A DNA stretch of 64,000 nt from Pomacea canaliculata (taxonomy: Eukaryota > Mollusca > Gastropoda > Architaenioglossa > Ampullariidae): NCBI RefSeq assembly GCF_003073045.1, contig NC_037600.1:17004352-17068351 (forward strand), in the 5' to 3' direction. Under the pieces are notes generated by a model that was not told the DNA's origin, made no database searches, and saw only the letters and a program-made list of their open reading frames with translations. The position numbers and the translations under genes were made by a program. The stretch's first letter is position 1. Every line of letters starts with the position of its first letter. Positions 23,882-37,500 of the stretch are shown piece by piece.

Positions 23882-25173
23882 CTAGAGTAAGAAAGATACA
23901 CTTTTATCAAGCATCCTTTAATGTCAGCAAATGAACTGTCTGTGACAAAGTAAGAATTACCTACCATTTCATCAGAAACTGGTGCATGAATACCTATCTG
24001 TGTGTTTCGTAAATGTGTTTTAGTGTTTGTGTATGGGGGGTTGTGTATAAATAAATAAAAAATAGACTATAATTAAAATATTACTGATACATTCTGCAAT
24101 TTACTTCTCTAAGCTGGAAAAATCAGCAGTAAAAACTACTTTTCTGAATGATTGATAGCCCACAAGAGCTGTTCAAAAATTTGTTACTGTCCAGAAAAGA
24201 AATCACATGCTGACAATTAAAATCTCATATAAACATAATTTAGAAAGTTTAGAATTAGAAAATAATGCAGTACTTCTTCAGCTTCTCAAGTTGCATAAAA
24301 TGATACACAGTTCACTGTGCTCTTTCTTGGGTAAGTATTAATTCATTCTTGCATTCTGTGTGCATAAGAGGGTAAAAGCAGATATCAACATCGCCTCCCA
24401 CTAACACTATCCCACAAGAACCCAGAAGTCTCTTAATGGACATGGAAAAGTGCTGGAGTCAGTTACAGTTATCCCAGAAATAGATCAAAATGATAGACTA
24501 CACAAATAAGTTACATACTAACAAATAACATCATTGGCTGCTTAAAAAATGATAAAATTACACTAGTCATAAAATTATTAACCATTTCAATGACATTTTG
24601 TATATTAGCCATTGCAAAATCATGTCACTGCGACTTAATTAACTTTCATCATTTAATAATTTCTACCCTCATGAAAAGCAGGTAAACAGGTGTATTGATT
24701 ACACAGCTGACAGCAAAGGCTTAAGCTTCAACAGTTAAAGAAACCTTAATTTCAAAAACTATTTTAACATGAATAATCCGTCATTCTTTATTTTAAACTT
24801 TCTAAAACTGTGCTGACTTCCAACAACAGTTATTTATACGCATATATATAACTTATTGTACTACATTTTTATTTTTGATTAATTATGAAAGGTAGTTCTT
24901 CGGCAGTGAGAACAAGCATGGACAGAAACATAGCTCATTACTCTGTGCAGGACAAACTAAGCAAATTTTGGTGACTGGCGGTTATTCTGGGTACAGTTGT
25001 GCGAGGAGAAACTAAGGACGCATGTGGCGAGAAGCAGAGTTGGCAAGCTAACTTTGCTAGTTAGTTTTCTTAAAACATGTAACAACATCGCAGGGTCTCA
25101 CTCACTCTGGGGCTAATTTACAGCCAGTCTTTTCCTGACTCAGTGAACTCCAAATTTTAAGACAGTAAAATAC
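23882..25173. other. POMT1-DROSHA intergenic region, no gene recognised
   Basis: AT-rich, with no supported exon apart from the candidates noted on either side. POMT1 and DROSHA diverge across this interval, so some of it should be promoter, but I see no clear core elements. Confidence 0.4.
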
Positions 25174-25236
25174 CTTTATCTCTGCTACAAAATCCTCAGC
25201 AAACTCAAACCAGTAGCAGGATGCTGCAGACATCAT
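25174..25236 (-). other. Candidate short coding exon, unidentified gene
   Basis: A 63-bp segment bounded by CCCACTTAG (acceptor) and AAAG|GTATTT (donor) encodes 21 residues, MMSAASCYWFEFAEDFVAEIK, counted from its first base; only this frame is open. It lies between the divergent POMT1 and DROSHA genes on the POMT1 strand. It could be an internal or first coding exon of a small gene, or a chance exon. No family was recognised. Confidence 0.25.
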
Positions 25237-25433
25237 CTAAGTGGGATGAACTATTGTTCAAAAATAAACTACTCTAAACAATTCTCAAAATTAAATTTTA
25301 TTGATAAAAATGGTAAAATATATTTTTAGAAATTTTTTACTTTGTTGAAAACCAATATGTTCATACATGATTATTCGTTCCAAAGGAGTGGTATAAATTT
25401 GTCATAAAGAGGGGTTGAAACCCTCCCTTCAAA

Positions 25434-25475
25434 ATGGCGTCTGCGAGCTTCACAAAAATCACTTTTCTTCGGTAA
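25434..25475 (+). promoter_or_regulatory. Short upstream ORF before DROSHA
   Basis: ATG in a favourable context (AAAATGGCG) opens a 13-codon frame that ends with TAA at 25473-25475, 35 bases before the DROSHA ATG. If the transcript starts upstream of 25434, this uORF would precede the main start and could lower its translation. Transcription start is not known, so the role is inferred. Confidence 0.4.
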
Positions 25476-25510
25476 CAAGTGGTTTATAATGTCATCTTAA
25501 CATCATTGAG

Positions 25511-28500
25511 ATGAACAACAGAGGATTTCAGAGACCCCTGGGTCCACGCGTAGGTTTATACATTGTGCTTATTGCTTTTGTCTTTGAGAATTTTATTGTC
25601 TTGTCGATTTATCTGAAATGATTTGGCTATTTTTTTTTTAGCACTGTAATTGCCAGATATCGACATGAAGCAGGTGTAAATACATTCTTTTGATAACAGT
25701 AGCATAGAAGTTCTAAATAGATATTGGGATGAATTAAAACTTTAAACTTAACAAACTTTTTTCAAAGTCATTTAGATTTTTCTTTATGTCGACGCGGTAC
25801 GTGATGGTCTTGAAAACTCTTACTTTGGCCAAGTGTGTGGACTAACAAGTGGACACGAATTGCCCGGAAAAACTGCTCTTTTCGTGGCGGATCAATATTT
25901 GCAAAGTATTCATACTAAGAGGCAACAAAGAAAGATGTTATCTTAGTAGAATGACACTGCTACATAGTTTTTTGATTGTGATTACAATGTAAATGAAGTT
26001 TTAACCTCAGCTACATATAGCTCTCTTTGGCCAAAGAAGGTAAAGTTTGAAAGCATCTCTTGTTATCATGACCAATACAGTATATGAACTACAGTACCAA
26101 CCTAGCTGAGAAACGTATGAACCCTTCATCAGTTCAAGCAAATGTGAAAGCATACTTATTATGGTGACTGTAGCACTAATTTGTATGTGTGTGTGCTGCT
26201 GCTGCCAGGTATGCATCAGTTAATGTGTCCATGCATGTGTTGAGGGGTGGATGAGTGCTTGGTGTATAAGTGTATGTTACCCAGTTTAGTGAGCCATGTC
26301 CTTTTTGTGTGTGTGTATTATAGATATAGGCTATAGTGCACTTTTTAAAAGAGCTGGTCATCATTATCACTTTGATCAGCTCTCTTAAAAACTGTTGTTG
26401 GGTAGAAAATCAACCAGTCTTTAAATATAGTTTACATCCTAGGCATTTGTGTTATTAATTTAATATATGTGCTTTTAAGTTAAATGCCAGAAGCTCAAAT
26501 ATATTGTGAAATATATTTTGAGTAGCAGTCCAGTTCAGAGTGCCTCCCCTTCCTCCCCAATAGCATTCTTATGTAACCCTTTTAATAGCTTTTAACTTGA
26601 CTAGCCAGCAGCTGTACATTTTTGGAAATTTATTAAACTCCACTTTACATCTTATATGTACTTTCGTCTTAATCTTTACACTGCTGTACAAGAGAAGTTT
26701 CCAGTGTTAATCAGTTATATATAGTTATAATTATAAGTATTTTTTTCCTCCTCACCCATGAAGAAACTTCTGCTTGCATTGGCAGGTACACAACCAAAGA
26801 TGAATGTGTAAGAAGTGTAGGCATGCATATACATTTCAATATTTTCAGTAGAACTAATGTGTTTTAATATAGTGTCTAGCTAAATGAAAAAATTCTATGT
26901 GCAGGGCATGGTGCCCAATGGGGTGCAGGCCTTGGGTGGACTAGGGCCTAGAACACCTCTTATCCTGCAACAACAGGCAGGCAACAGGGCATTGAATCTG
27001 CCCTCTGGAGGTCTGCAGAACATGGTCCATCAATTGCAGCTGGGGCTACAGCGGGTGCCACTGGCTGCCGGAAGCCCTGGTGTAAGGATGCAAAATACAG
27101 GGTTAAATGCCAGCATTAGTGCTGCTGTCCAGATGCAAGCTCAGATGGTGTCTGCTGCAAACCAAGTTGCTATGGCACAACAGCTGCAGCAGAATCTTCT
27201 GGGAACAGGTGGGGCAGCCAGATTTCATGGTCAGTTTCAGCAGCAGCAACAGCAGCTGTTTCAGCACCAGCAGCTGCAACAGCAAAAGTTGCAGCTGGAG
27301 CAGCAAAGATTGCAGCAAAGCCAACTTCAGCAACAGTTTAAGCAACAACAGCAACATTTTCAAAGAAGCTTAGGCGCTAGAAGTTTCATGTTAAACAATG
27401 GCAGGTTTCCTCTAGTTCTTAACAACAGTGCTAGATTCTCGCAACCTGCTCAGTCTGTCAGACACCCACAGTTAGCAACACTGCAGGCACAAAATGCAGG
27501 TGTGGCTTCACAGAGCTTCAGACAACAGCATCGCTTCTCAAAGAAAGTAAACAGCACAGAAGAAACCCAGCGATGGTCAAGTCAAAAAAGAGATTCACCC
27601 AGTATAGATCGAGAGATTAAGAGGGAGGAGGATTTGACTGAAAATTCAGTCAGTGACAAAAGCAATAGTATGTTTAGCCACAGTGTAAAGAAACCATGGA
27701 AAAGTAATACCAAATCAGATCTTGCCTACAAAAATAAACCTAATAACTGCACAGAGAATGATTATGATAACTCCCTAAGAAATTCTGTGTCAGATGTAAA
27801 TTCTGACCCGAGAAAGAAGAACGAATCAGAAAAAGAAAGGACTGAAAGTGGCTCGGGACATAAATCAGTGTTATCCACAGACCCAAAGGGAGATGATACA
27901 GAAGGTCAGGGTTTGCACAAGTCAAGTCGGATGAACAATCATTCAAGTTCCAGAAGTATAGATCGGACATACAGCCCTTTGTCTTATAACAAGAACTGGA
28001 GAGAGAGATATAAAGACAGCCCCAAAGCTGACAAAGAGAAATACAGCCCCTTAGGGGATGGCATTTTAGATGACTTGAATATAAAGCGAGAAAAATTCAC
28101 TCCAGAGCCTCGGTCACTGTCAGCCTCACCTTACAAAAGGTAACACTTAACATTACAGTACATTTACATTGATATTTACCTTACTAAAGGTAACAATAGG
28201 TTTTCGGTCAATATTGATAATTATAATATCTGAAACATTTTATTTTCCTTAAAACAAATTGTGCATGCTCCTTTACTTCAGTAAATAAACATGTCATATT
28301 CAGTGCAACAACCATGACATTCCACTGTGTCATTCTTTGTAAAGCACCATAAGCTTACCCATAGGGCTGGGATGTGGCACTATATAAATTGATTTTATTA
28401 AATGTCTTACTGTTATTGTGTATGTGAGAGAGAGATTTATTATTTTATATTTGTCTATCTTTGAGCATGTTAACTTCTCATATTTGACGGATCCATTTAG

Positions 28501-31500
28501 AATCTGCTTTAGTTTCTTCATTATCTAATGTTTGGAATTGAGAAGTTTCTTATTATCACCATTGGGATAGTCCTGATTTATCAAGTGTTAGTATAGACTG
28601 ATACTTCCAAAAAGACATTTAAAGTTGACAATTCTTTTTGGTTTTCTTTTTTGTTGTTTTTTTTAGGGATGTAAAGAAAGATAACCAAGAGTTTGTCCGG
28701 GAGAAAGGAGAGAGCAGGAGACGACGAGAGGAGTTTTATGAGAGCAGAAACAATGACTATGATTATAAGTTTGTATTGCTTCCTTTAGCTTATTTCTTTT
28801 AGTATATAATAAATAATAATAAATGTGCAGTTTATATAGGAGCATGCAGTCAGTGCTTGACGTAAAAGCTTTGTCATTATATAGCTAATGGAGGAATGGA
28901 AAAATCTGCATTGATGAGGATGAATTACAAAAAACAACAAGGACACAGAGGTAGCAAACACACAGTAAGAATGAAGAGCATATAAAAATAATATTGGTTT
29001 GGCCAGGAGAATAATCAGCTTTAAATCGACCAGATCTTTTTGCGACCTGGTGAGAGAACAGCTAGGAGGTTGGGTGCTGATGTATGTGAATGTCGTAGAT
29101 CTTACAGATGAAGTTGTCGATGAAAATTTGTAGTAGCTCTGAAATGGGTAAACTGTACTGTAGGTTACTTTGCTACATCCAGTCTGTCAACTTTATATGT
29201 AGCACAGCTTCCTGGAAGAGGAGATTCCGTTATCTGAGCCTGAATATATGTTATTTGCATCTAGCAACATGTTGTTTTGTGGCATAGTAGAGCTATCTGT
29301 GTGTGGTAGGTGGGTAAAAACCTGATTAAGGTGTTAAATAGTAGGGAGGTTGACACCTGTAAGAGAAGATGTGTGGAAGAGTCGGACATGGTTGTCATGG
29401 ACGCATGTGGAAAGAGATGAAATGAGGGTTGAGGAGTATTGGAAGTGAAAAATTATTTTTACAATAAATAGTAAACATAAATAGAAGTGTAAAACCACCA
29501 ATAGCAAAATTAATATTTGAAAAAAAAAACCCTTGGCAGTTGGTAATATTGTAGTGTGCAGAGTTTGGTGTCTATGTTGTTATCACAGAATTTATTCCTA
29601 AATTCATGTACAAATTGTATTTTATGTACGTATCCCTAGTGTCATTTTTCTTGAGGTTTTCTTGTCAGTTTGTGCAGTGTGTTTATATTACAGACAAGGA
29701 AGACGAACAGAGGATGATGACTTCTTTGAGCATGAGAGGATAAGGAGAAGTCGCAAAAGGAGACACTCTCCAGACAGAGAGAGCAGGTATGCTACATAGG
29801 CTGTTTCGCTAATACTGAATATAGAAAACTCTCTTTGAAGACAGCAAATTTGGCAAAAGTGAAAACTGCAATGTGAATAATAAAACTTATTCTGTATGTG
29901 TGTGTGTTGTGTGCTGTGCTACATATGTAAAGGGCTTTAAGTCAGCTGGTGCTGGTGATAAAAGCTATGTAAGTGCATTGTGTTTGTTTCTCTTGACATT
30001 AAAAGACTTGAAACAAAGTTCTTTGTTTTCATCCCGATTGGCTTATTGTGTCCACTAAGGTTCATTTACGTATTTCTCTTTGATGGTGCTTATCCAAAAC
30101 TTTTGTGCTGGAAAAGATAAATTTGTTCTCTACAATGGAGGATTCATCAAAGTAACTACAGAACTGTCTGAAACATGTTTTTACATTGTGGCTGAATATG
30201 TATGTACTTTTTTCAGCAGGGACCGCAGACCAGAAAAACAGACATATATGGAGCGAAGAGATACAAAACGGAGTTCTTTGGACAGACCAGAACCTCTAGA
30301 AGCCATTTCCTTTAAGGATTCTGAGCCGGTGTCTTCAGAACCTGTGGTTGACGAGGACATCACACCTTGCTGGATTCGCAGCTCACCTGCTGACTTGTAT
30401 TTTGCTCGCAGTTCAGAGGTATTTTGATGTTAATATATGGCTTCATTTTTTTCCACAGGGCAGTTAGTAGCAGCTCCGTAACAAAGACTGCTTTCAGCCC
30501 TTTGGTGTTTTTGTCTCAATACTGTGATGTGCTGTGGGAGGTCTTGTATTATTTTGTGTGTTAATGGTGTCTTTGAGTGGTTGTGTCAGTCGAATGACTT
30601 TGTTTTGAGATATCATAAAAAGAACAGTTGGATCATGGACAAGTTACCAAAATCCAGTTATGGCAATGGTCTTTTCTTGATTTTACAAATAATGTAAATA
30701 GCTCTCATTTTTGACACATTGATGCTGGTGAAACAATCTAAGTAGTTGACAGTGTAGTTAACCGAAGCAGCTGAAATGGGCTGAATGAAACTTTAGCAGT
30801 GTAGTTGACCAAAACAGTTTTTAGGAGGACCTTCTGATAGATGTGCAAGCAAGGTGGACAAAGGATAGAGAATGGTACACTGGCTCAAATGAGATGAGGG
30901 CTAGCCCCTCATGACCCGTGCTGGTAACCTTGGCTGAGGAGTCTTGTACACATGGGAAAATTTGACACAGATGACCACTGAGCAACTCCTGAAAAGAAGC
31001 TGTGACAAAGGTAACAGGGCTTATTCAGCATCTATAGGGACAGTGGGCATCTTTCAAACACAAGCCCATGTAAGATGAAGCAGCACAGATCTCCCCTTTT
31101 TCCCACTCTACCTCCAGCCTTGTCAAAGGTCAATGACTCCACTACCTTATGGTTAATCTTAGAAAAGAGAGGCTGAGAGTAAATTCCTACAACAAATCAT
31201 GATGTAAACAATATGCAAGTACCACAATCAGGGCCCAGGGTACATATATTTGTAACCAGGTGACCTTTTAGGGCATCAGCAAACTTCAGGATGGGGACAG
31301 TAAATATGTGCTACTGGAGCTATTAAGGTGAGAGAAGGAACATCCATCAGTTCAGGTAATGTCCACACATTACACCAGTTCAGCAAGAGTTCACCTATCA
31401 TACTGATGGGGGAATGGCAGAGGTCAGGTGGCCAGGGTTTTGAGGTCAGATAGCCAGGGTTTTGAGGTTGGATGACCAGTAGTTTTGAGGTCAGATGACC

Positions 31501-34500
31501 AGGGTTTGGAGAGAAGTCAACTGATGAAGGCCACAGGTTCTGGTATAGAGGGCAGGAAAACAGACATCATCATGGCATGGGCTTCCTCATACACTGCATC
31601 CATAAAGAAGTGGTCAGAGTCGTACACCTATTTCCAGCAGGCTGATCTTTATTCAGATCATGTTAGTTTCAGCTCTTATTTGGTTCCTCTTTGTGTTTTC
31701 TGCATTTGATTTTATTCTTCGTTTAGTATGGTTGTTTATTCTTTTATAGTTCATATGTTATTTGTTTTCCTGTCCTTGATATGCTGTCCATGTTTCGTTC
31801 TTGTTCTTAAGTGCTAAGAGCATTGTCCTTAGGAGTGTGAGTATGCGCTTTACAAATTTTGCATTTATTATTATTATAAATCTCTCCCTATAAAGTTTAG
31901 TAATCATAGCTTGTTGAATAATCAAAGTTGTCCATATGAAGTCTAGTAATCGGTGGTATATTGAATATTGAGCGTTACTGGCTATCACTATTAGTCAGCT
32001 GAAATAACATTTCTGCTGTATGATGGAGCAAGACTGTGTCAGTACACTGATGTCATTCCAAATTAAAGTAATTCTAATTAACCATAATTTCCATTTATAA
32101 AATTGCAAATCCTAGACTAAGAACAATTGCACATTGTCTGTCCAGGGCTGTCTAACTGCCACACAGAAAATGAAAGAACTGGAAGACCTTTTTGAAGAGG
32201 AAATTGTAAAACGTGCTGAAACAGTTCGCAGTTCCCAGCCTGTAGTAGAGCTGCCACCTCGCCCTCAACCAGTGTGTCACCACCACCACCACCATCACCA
32301 TGGAGACAAATCAGGTAAACAGTGTGATAACTCTTCTGTCCATGTTGGGATATCAACAAGGGATAGTATGCATTAAGGTTATTTCAATATCTAAAAAATT
32401 TCTCGTAAAGAATAAATAGTTTTGATTTGCTTTAATAACAATTATTATCATGTTGTTATTACTGCTTACTTTGTCGGAGGTATGCTGCATTTGTTGTACT
32501 TTGCTTTGTTCAGGTACTCCTAGTAGGGAGAGTGTACATTTATTAATGTTTTGAATGAGCAGGAGTCCTAGAAGTAATTAGTTTGAGTAAACTAGTAAGT
32601 TAAAATATGAGACTGAAATTTTTTCATGATGGGGAGGTGGGTATCAGGTATTTTTTTCTTCGGTAGATGTTTGCAGTTGATGCAGACTCGAACATGTCCT
32701 CTTGGGTTTTTCTTTCTTACAACTTGCTGTGGATTTTCTAGACACCAGCAGCAGCAGCAGTAGCTCAGACTCAGACTCGGACTCAGACTCAGAGGATGAA
32801 GAGTCAGTTTGTACGCGATGGATGGAAGAGATGGAGAGAAAGAAGAAACATCCTCACTGTCTGCACCCAGAACTGTGGTATAATGATCCAGGAGAGGTGA
32901 GCAACAAAAGATTGCAAAAGTTGCAGTTTTTAACTCTTGCTAATGAAGTTGAACACAGCATCATTCTTGATGAATTATCAGTCCTCAAAGGACGGTGCAT
33001 TTTTTTATGTAAAAGAAAAATAACTGTAGTACTAAATTTATCCTTAAACAATAATTTAGGCACTAAAGGGCTGATCAAAAAGGACATTTAAGAATCTGTA
33101 TCTAGCTGTCACACCAACAAAACTGCTGCCTTTACATATTTTTAAGAGTAAACTTTATGTCTTCAAGAGAAGATAGCTTTGTGACTACATCCACACTATA
33201 GCCAGACTTTGAATGATAATATTTACTTTCAAAGAAGAGAGAGAAATCGTTGTTTCAGATGAACAATGGTCCACTTTGTCGATGCAGCATTAAGGCCAGA
33301 AGAACGGGTATACGACATGATATATATCCTGGAGAAATGGTAAACACAGACACAGATTCCTTTTCTTTTACCATTTTTGTCTGCTATCTTCCTGCTGAAC
33401 TTGAGTCTTACTAGGTTTTGAGAGAAAATATGGAATTTGAAATTCTTCAGATGCTGTATATTTTGTGTATATCTTAATGACTAGATCACTTTTAAAGTTA
33501 AAAAAACCCATAGCTAATACTGAATTATATATTTTTTATGATGTTGCATCACTTTTACACTATTGAGTGGTGTTTTCTTTTTATTTCTTATATTGCAGTA
33601 TGTAGAACCATGTGAACCCTCTAGCAACAACATGAAACAGCTGTTTCACTATCGCATCACCATGTCACCTTCCACCAACTTTTTGGTGTGTTGCTTGAAA
33701 CATTTACACATTTGGCTTTAGACATTTGTTTCTGTTAATATTTAGTAGATATGATCTACTCTTGTGCTTTGTATTAGTTTGTCATCATTTTTGTGGTTAG
33801 CAGAGATTACTTAAAAATACATTTATCATTTTCACAGGTTTGATAAATAGCATGGTGAAAACTTCATTACCGCTAGTCACAAACTGAACTCTTATTATCT
33901 TTTCCTTGTTTGCAGAAATAATTTCCGCTTTTTTCTTTTTCTACTTTATACAACTAAGGCATGAGACCCACCATTAGTTTCCATTAACCTTATGTCAAGC
34001 TGTACACTACTGGCACAACCTCCATCCAGGAATTCAATTATAGGTGTAGCTTATTTATTGGTGGATTTCTGTCTTTTTGTTTGCAGACAAACAGTCCTAC
34101 TGTGATAGAATTCGACAACCATGAGTTTATTTTTGAGGGATTTTCTCTCTTTACTCATGAGAAGTTAGAAAATGTGAGTAATACATATAATAAATGCAAA
34201 ATTTGTAAAGCACTTACTTACATTCCTAAGTAGTATCCTCTTAGAGCTTAAGAACAAGAACAAAACACGGACAGCACACAAGGGACAGGAAAACAGACAA
34301 ATAATATATGAGCTATAAAAGAATAAGCAACCTTACTAAAGGAAGAATAAAATCAAATACAGAAAACACAAGAAGGAATCAAATAACAAGAGCTGAGAGT
34401 AACATGATATTGCTAAAGGAAGGGTGTGAAAAAGGACTAGCATTATGGGAAAGTTGTTAGGAGTAATGTTTACGGAAGAGGTGCGTTTTTGGTGCATGTG

Positions 34501-37500
34501 TAAACGATTCAATAGTGGGTAGGTGGCGGATATGAAAAGGGAGAGAGTTCCATTGTTTCGCTGCACAAAACTAAAAATCCTGTGGCGATATATTGTTGTT
34601 TTTGTGACAGGAAGAATAAGGAGACAAGTACAGAACTTGAGTTATTATTTTAGAGATTGTTGATTACTAAACTAGTTACCTCTCTTTTTGTAAACTTAAG
34701 AACATTTTAATAGGCTAGAAAACCCTTATAGAGTCCTGATTTCATTGTTTAATTAACAAATTTAAAAAAAAAAATTGTATATCCTCTTTCAAGGAGTGGG
34801 AGTTAAGATGAAATTCTAAAGAATGACTATTAATACTTCTTTTCTTTGTTTTAAAGATTTTTTTAATTGTAATTGTTTTTATTGTTATGTTGTTGCAAAG
34901 ATGTATATTCTGTTGGTCAATGACAGGTCCCACTGTGTAAGGTGATAAGATTCCACATTGAGTACACCATTCACTTCTTTGAGGAGCAAGCTCCTGAGGT
35001 TTGTCTTCTGCTCTAGTACATATTATCACGTTAATGGGGAAGGTGGTCCCATAATCCTTCTCTCGTTTGGGTGTGAGGCACTTGAGACCGCTAGTATCTC
35101 AAAGCCAGCCTTTCTTCTTTCTATGGAGTCTGGTACCCATTGAACAGCTGGCTCAGCTGGAGAAAGTATCCTGCACCATTATGTGCTGAATGATGAATAT
35201 ATTGTTTTTTTTCCTCTCTCATTTTCCTTTTTTTAAACTTTATTCATTAATCTTTATTAGTTTCTTTCCTGCACAGTCGCAAGTATTGTATGTTTTTGCA
35301 AAAAAAAATTTATTGTCAAAGTTAATATATTTACTGAGTATACCACATGTCCTGTGAGTATATCACAAGTATTCCATTTTAACAGAACTTCACCATTCGA
35401 AGTTTGGACCTCCTGAATAGGTTTTTATTTGTGGAAATCCTGGAACTGGTTGATATGGACTGGAAGGGATTTGGAAGTGGTTGTAACCGGTTCCATCTAA
35501 TGCCACGCTTTGCGAGATCACTGCCAGGTTTGTTGTTAGTGTTTTACAACGTTCCAGCAACTAAGGCTATATCACAGCAACGATCACTCCAGGTACTGAA
35601 GGGCAATAAAGCTTTTGTGTATAAGCATGAAAGAAATGTGTGTGCAAGTACACATGCTTGAATGTAAACACACACACAAATACAGAGGTCTTTGCTGTCA
35701 AAAATAAGCTATTTTTAACAAATGATAATTATCATAAATACTTTCGTACCCACAGTTTAATTCCAGAAGTGTTTGAATTTTTGTGTAAACTTCAACTCTC
35801 TATACACACAAAATAGACAGCTTCTAGATTTTTATTAACCTATTTTGTTACTAATATTATTTTGATAACTGTTTTTTCAGAAAATGGAAAAGAAATCCTC
35901 TCGATAAATGAAGTATTGAAATATCTGTTGAGAAGTTCACGGCCCTTAGTAGCAGAGAGTGATCTTCCTTTGATAGCAAAGATGACAAAGGAAGAGTGGC
36001 AGTCTTGGGTAGATGTGGTGTGTGGCATGATCATCACTTACCCTAGCAAGGTCTGAACTTCTCTTTATCATTTTTTTTCTCTCTTGTCAACTTTTTGTTC
36101 TCCATTAAATGGCATCTGATTTCTGTGGAGGACACAAAGATTATTTGTTGATAAAAGATTTTGCATTTATGTTTGGTACTGCATATAAACTATTCACCTA
36201 TTTCACTTACTTTTCATGTCCGCATATCCAAAGGCCTTTATTACATTGCAGACAAGAAACATAATGTGCTGAGTTACCCTGCTGAATCTGTTCTGTGTTT
36301 TCTGTTGGCTCTTTGTACTGAAGTTACACATTTCCAGTTTGTGACATTAGATGGTCTTCAACCTGAAATATTTGGTAGGTTTCTCATTTTGCAGAAACCT
36401 AGCTCTGTGCGTGTGGACCAGCTGGACCGAACCAAGCTGTTAGAAGGAGAACAAGTGCCTCCCCTTGTTGTTCATTTTGGAATTCGTCCAGCCCAGCTTA
36501 GCTATGCCGGTGATCCAGCGTAAGTAGTCAAGAAACTGCATTGAGGTGGCTTCAAGAAATTTTTGTTGTAAATCTACTTGGCATGATCAATATGCTTGCT
36601 CATTTATGCATTGACTCCTGCCAGAAGTCATCATTTATGTCTAAATTATCTTTTCATCAATTAGATCAATGTAAAATCATTGTGGATTAGATCTTAAGAA
36701 CCAATGCTTGCAATTCCCAGCTAGTCTCAGAAATTGTGAAAGAAGTTTGTTTTGGCTGTGAAACTATAGATACCAGAAGGCATGGAAGCAATACGTAAAA
36801 TTCAAACACCTCCTCAACTCAAAACCCAAGGTCAGCCGTGAAGACAAGGTCAAGCTTAAGAACAAGGAAGCCCATCTGCAAGAGATTCAGATGAAAAGGT
36901 CAGTCTTCCTGTGCCATAAAGTGATTGTTGGCATCATGGTGGTAGAGAGCTGAAGCTATTAATGATTTCTGGTAGAAACAAGAACAGTTTAATAAGTGAT
37001 GCCTGCATAAGAATATACATGAGGCACTGATTTGTAGGTTTCTTTTGGGTATTGTTCTCTAACTTGGAGAATTAATTTGAAATGATGCAGTGGAAAGAGT
37101 CAAGACGAATAGTGGGAGATATGTTAGTGTATTCTGTTTGCTTAATCAGTAAATCAGAATGCATTGTTGCGACATCTTGCTCAGATGCATTTGTTCATGT
37201 ATCTGCTTACTGATCAATTAGGAGAGGACAGCTGAAATTAAGATAACTAGTCAGGATAACTCCATATAATCATATCATGATAAGTACTCGAAGAAAGTCC
37301 GGAAAAATAGTATTTTTCTAATAGCAGTTTGTAAAAAAGATATTTAAATGTTATTGATTTATGTTTCATGCTGCCCTGAAAGAAAAGTGATTTTGCACAA
37401 ATACAAAAGTGTTTTGATCAGCAATTGTTATTTCAGTAAAGAAGTTGCTTTCAAAATGTATATTTTTCTTTACACCAACCAGTACAATGAAAAGGGAGGT

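Noticed and set aside
27103-27363. Minus-strand Leu-rich ORF that looks like a membrane protein
   Set aside because: It is the antisense reading of the CAG-rich poly-Gln part of DROSHA exon 2.
32278-32301. Run of CAC/CAT triplets as an intergenic microsatellite
   Set aside because: It lies in frame within DROSHA exon 6 and encodes the 8-His run.
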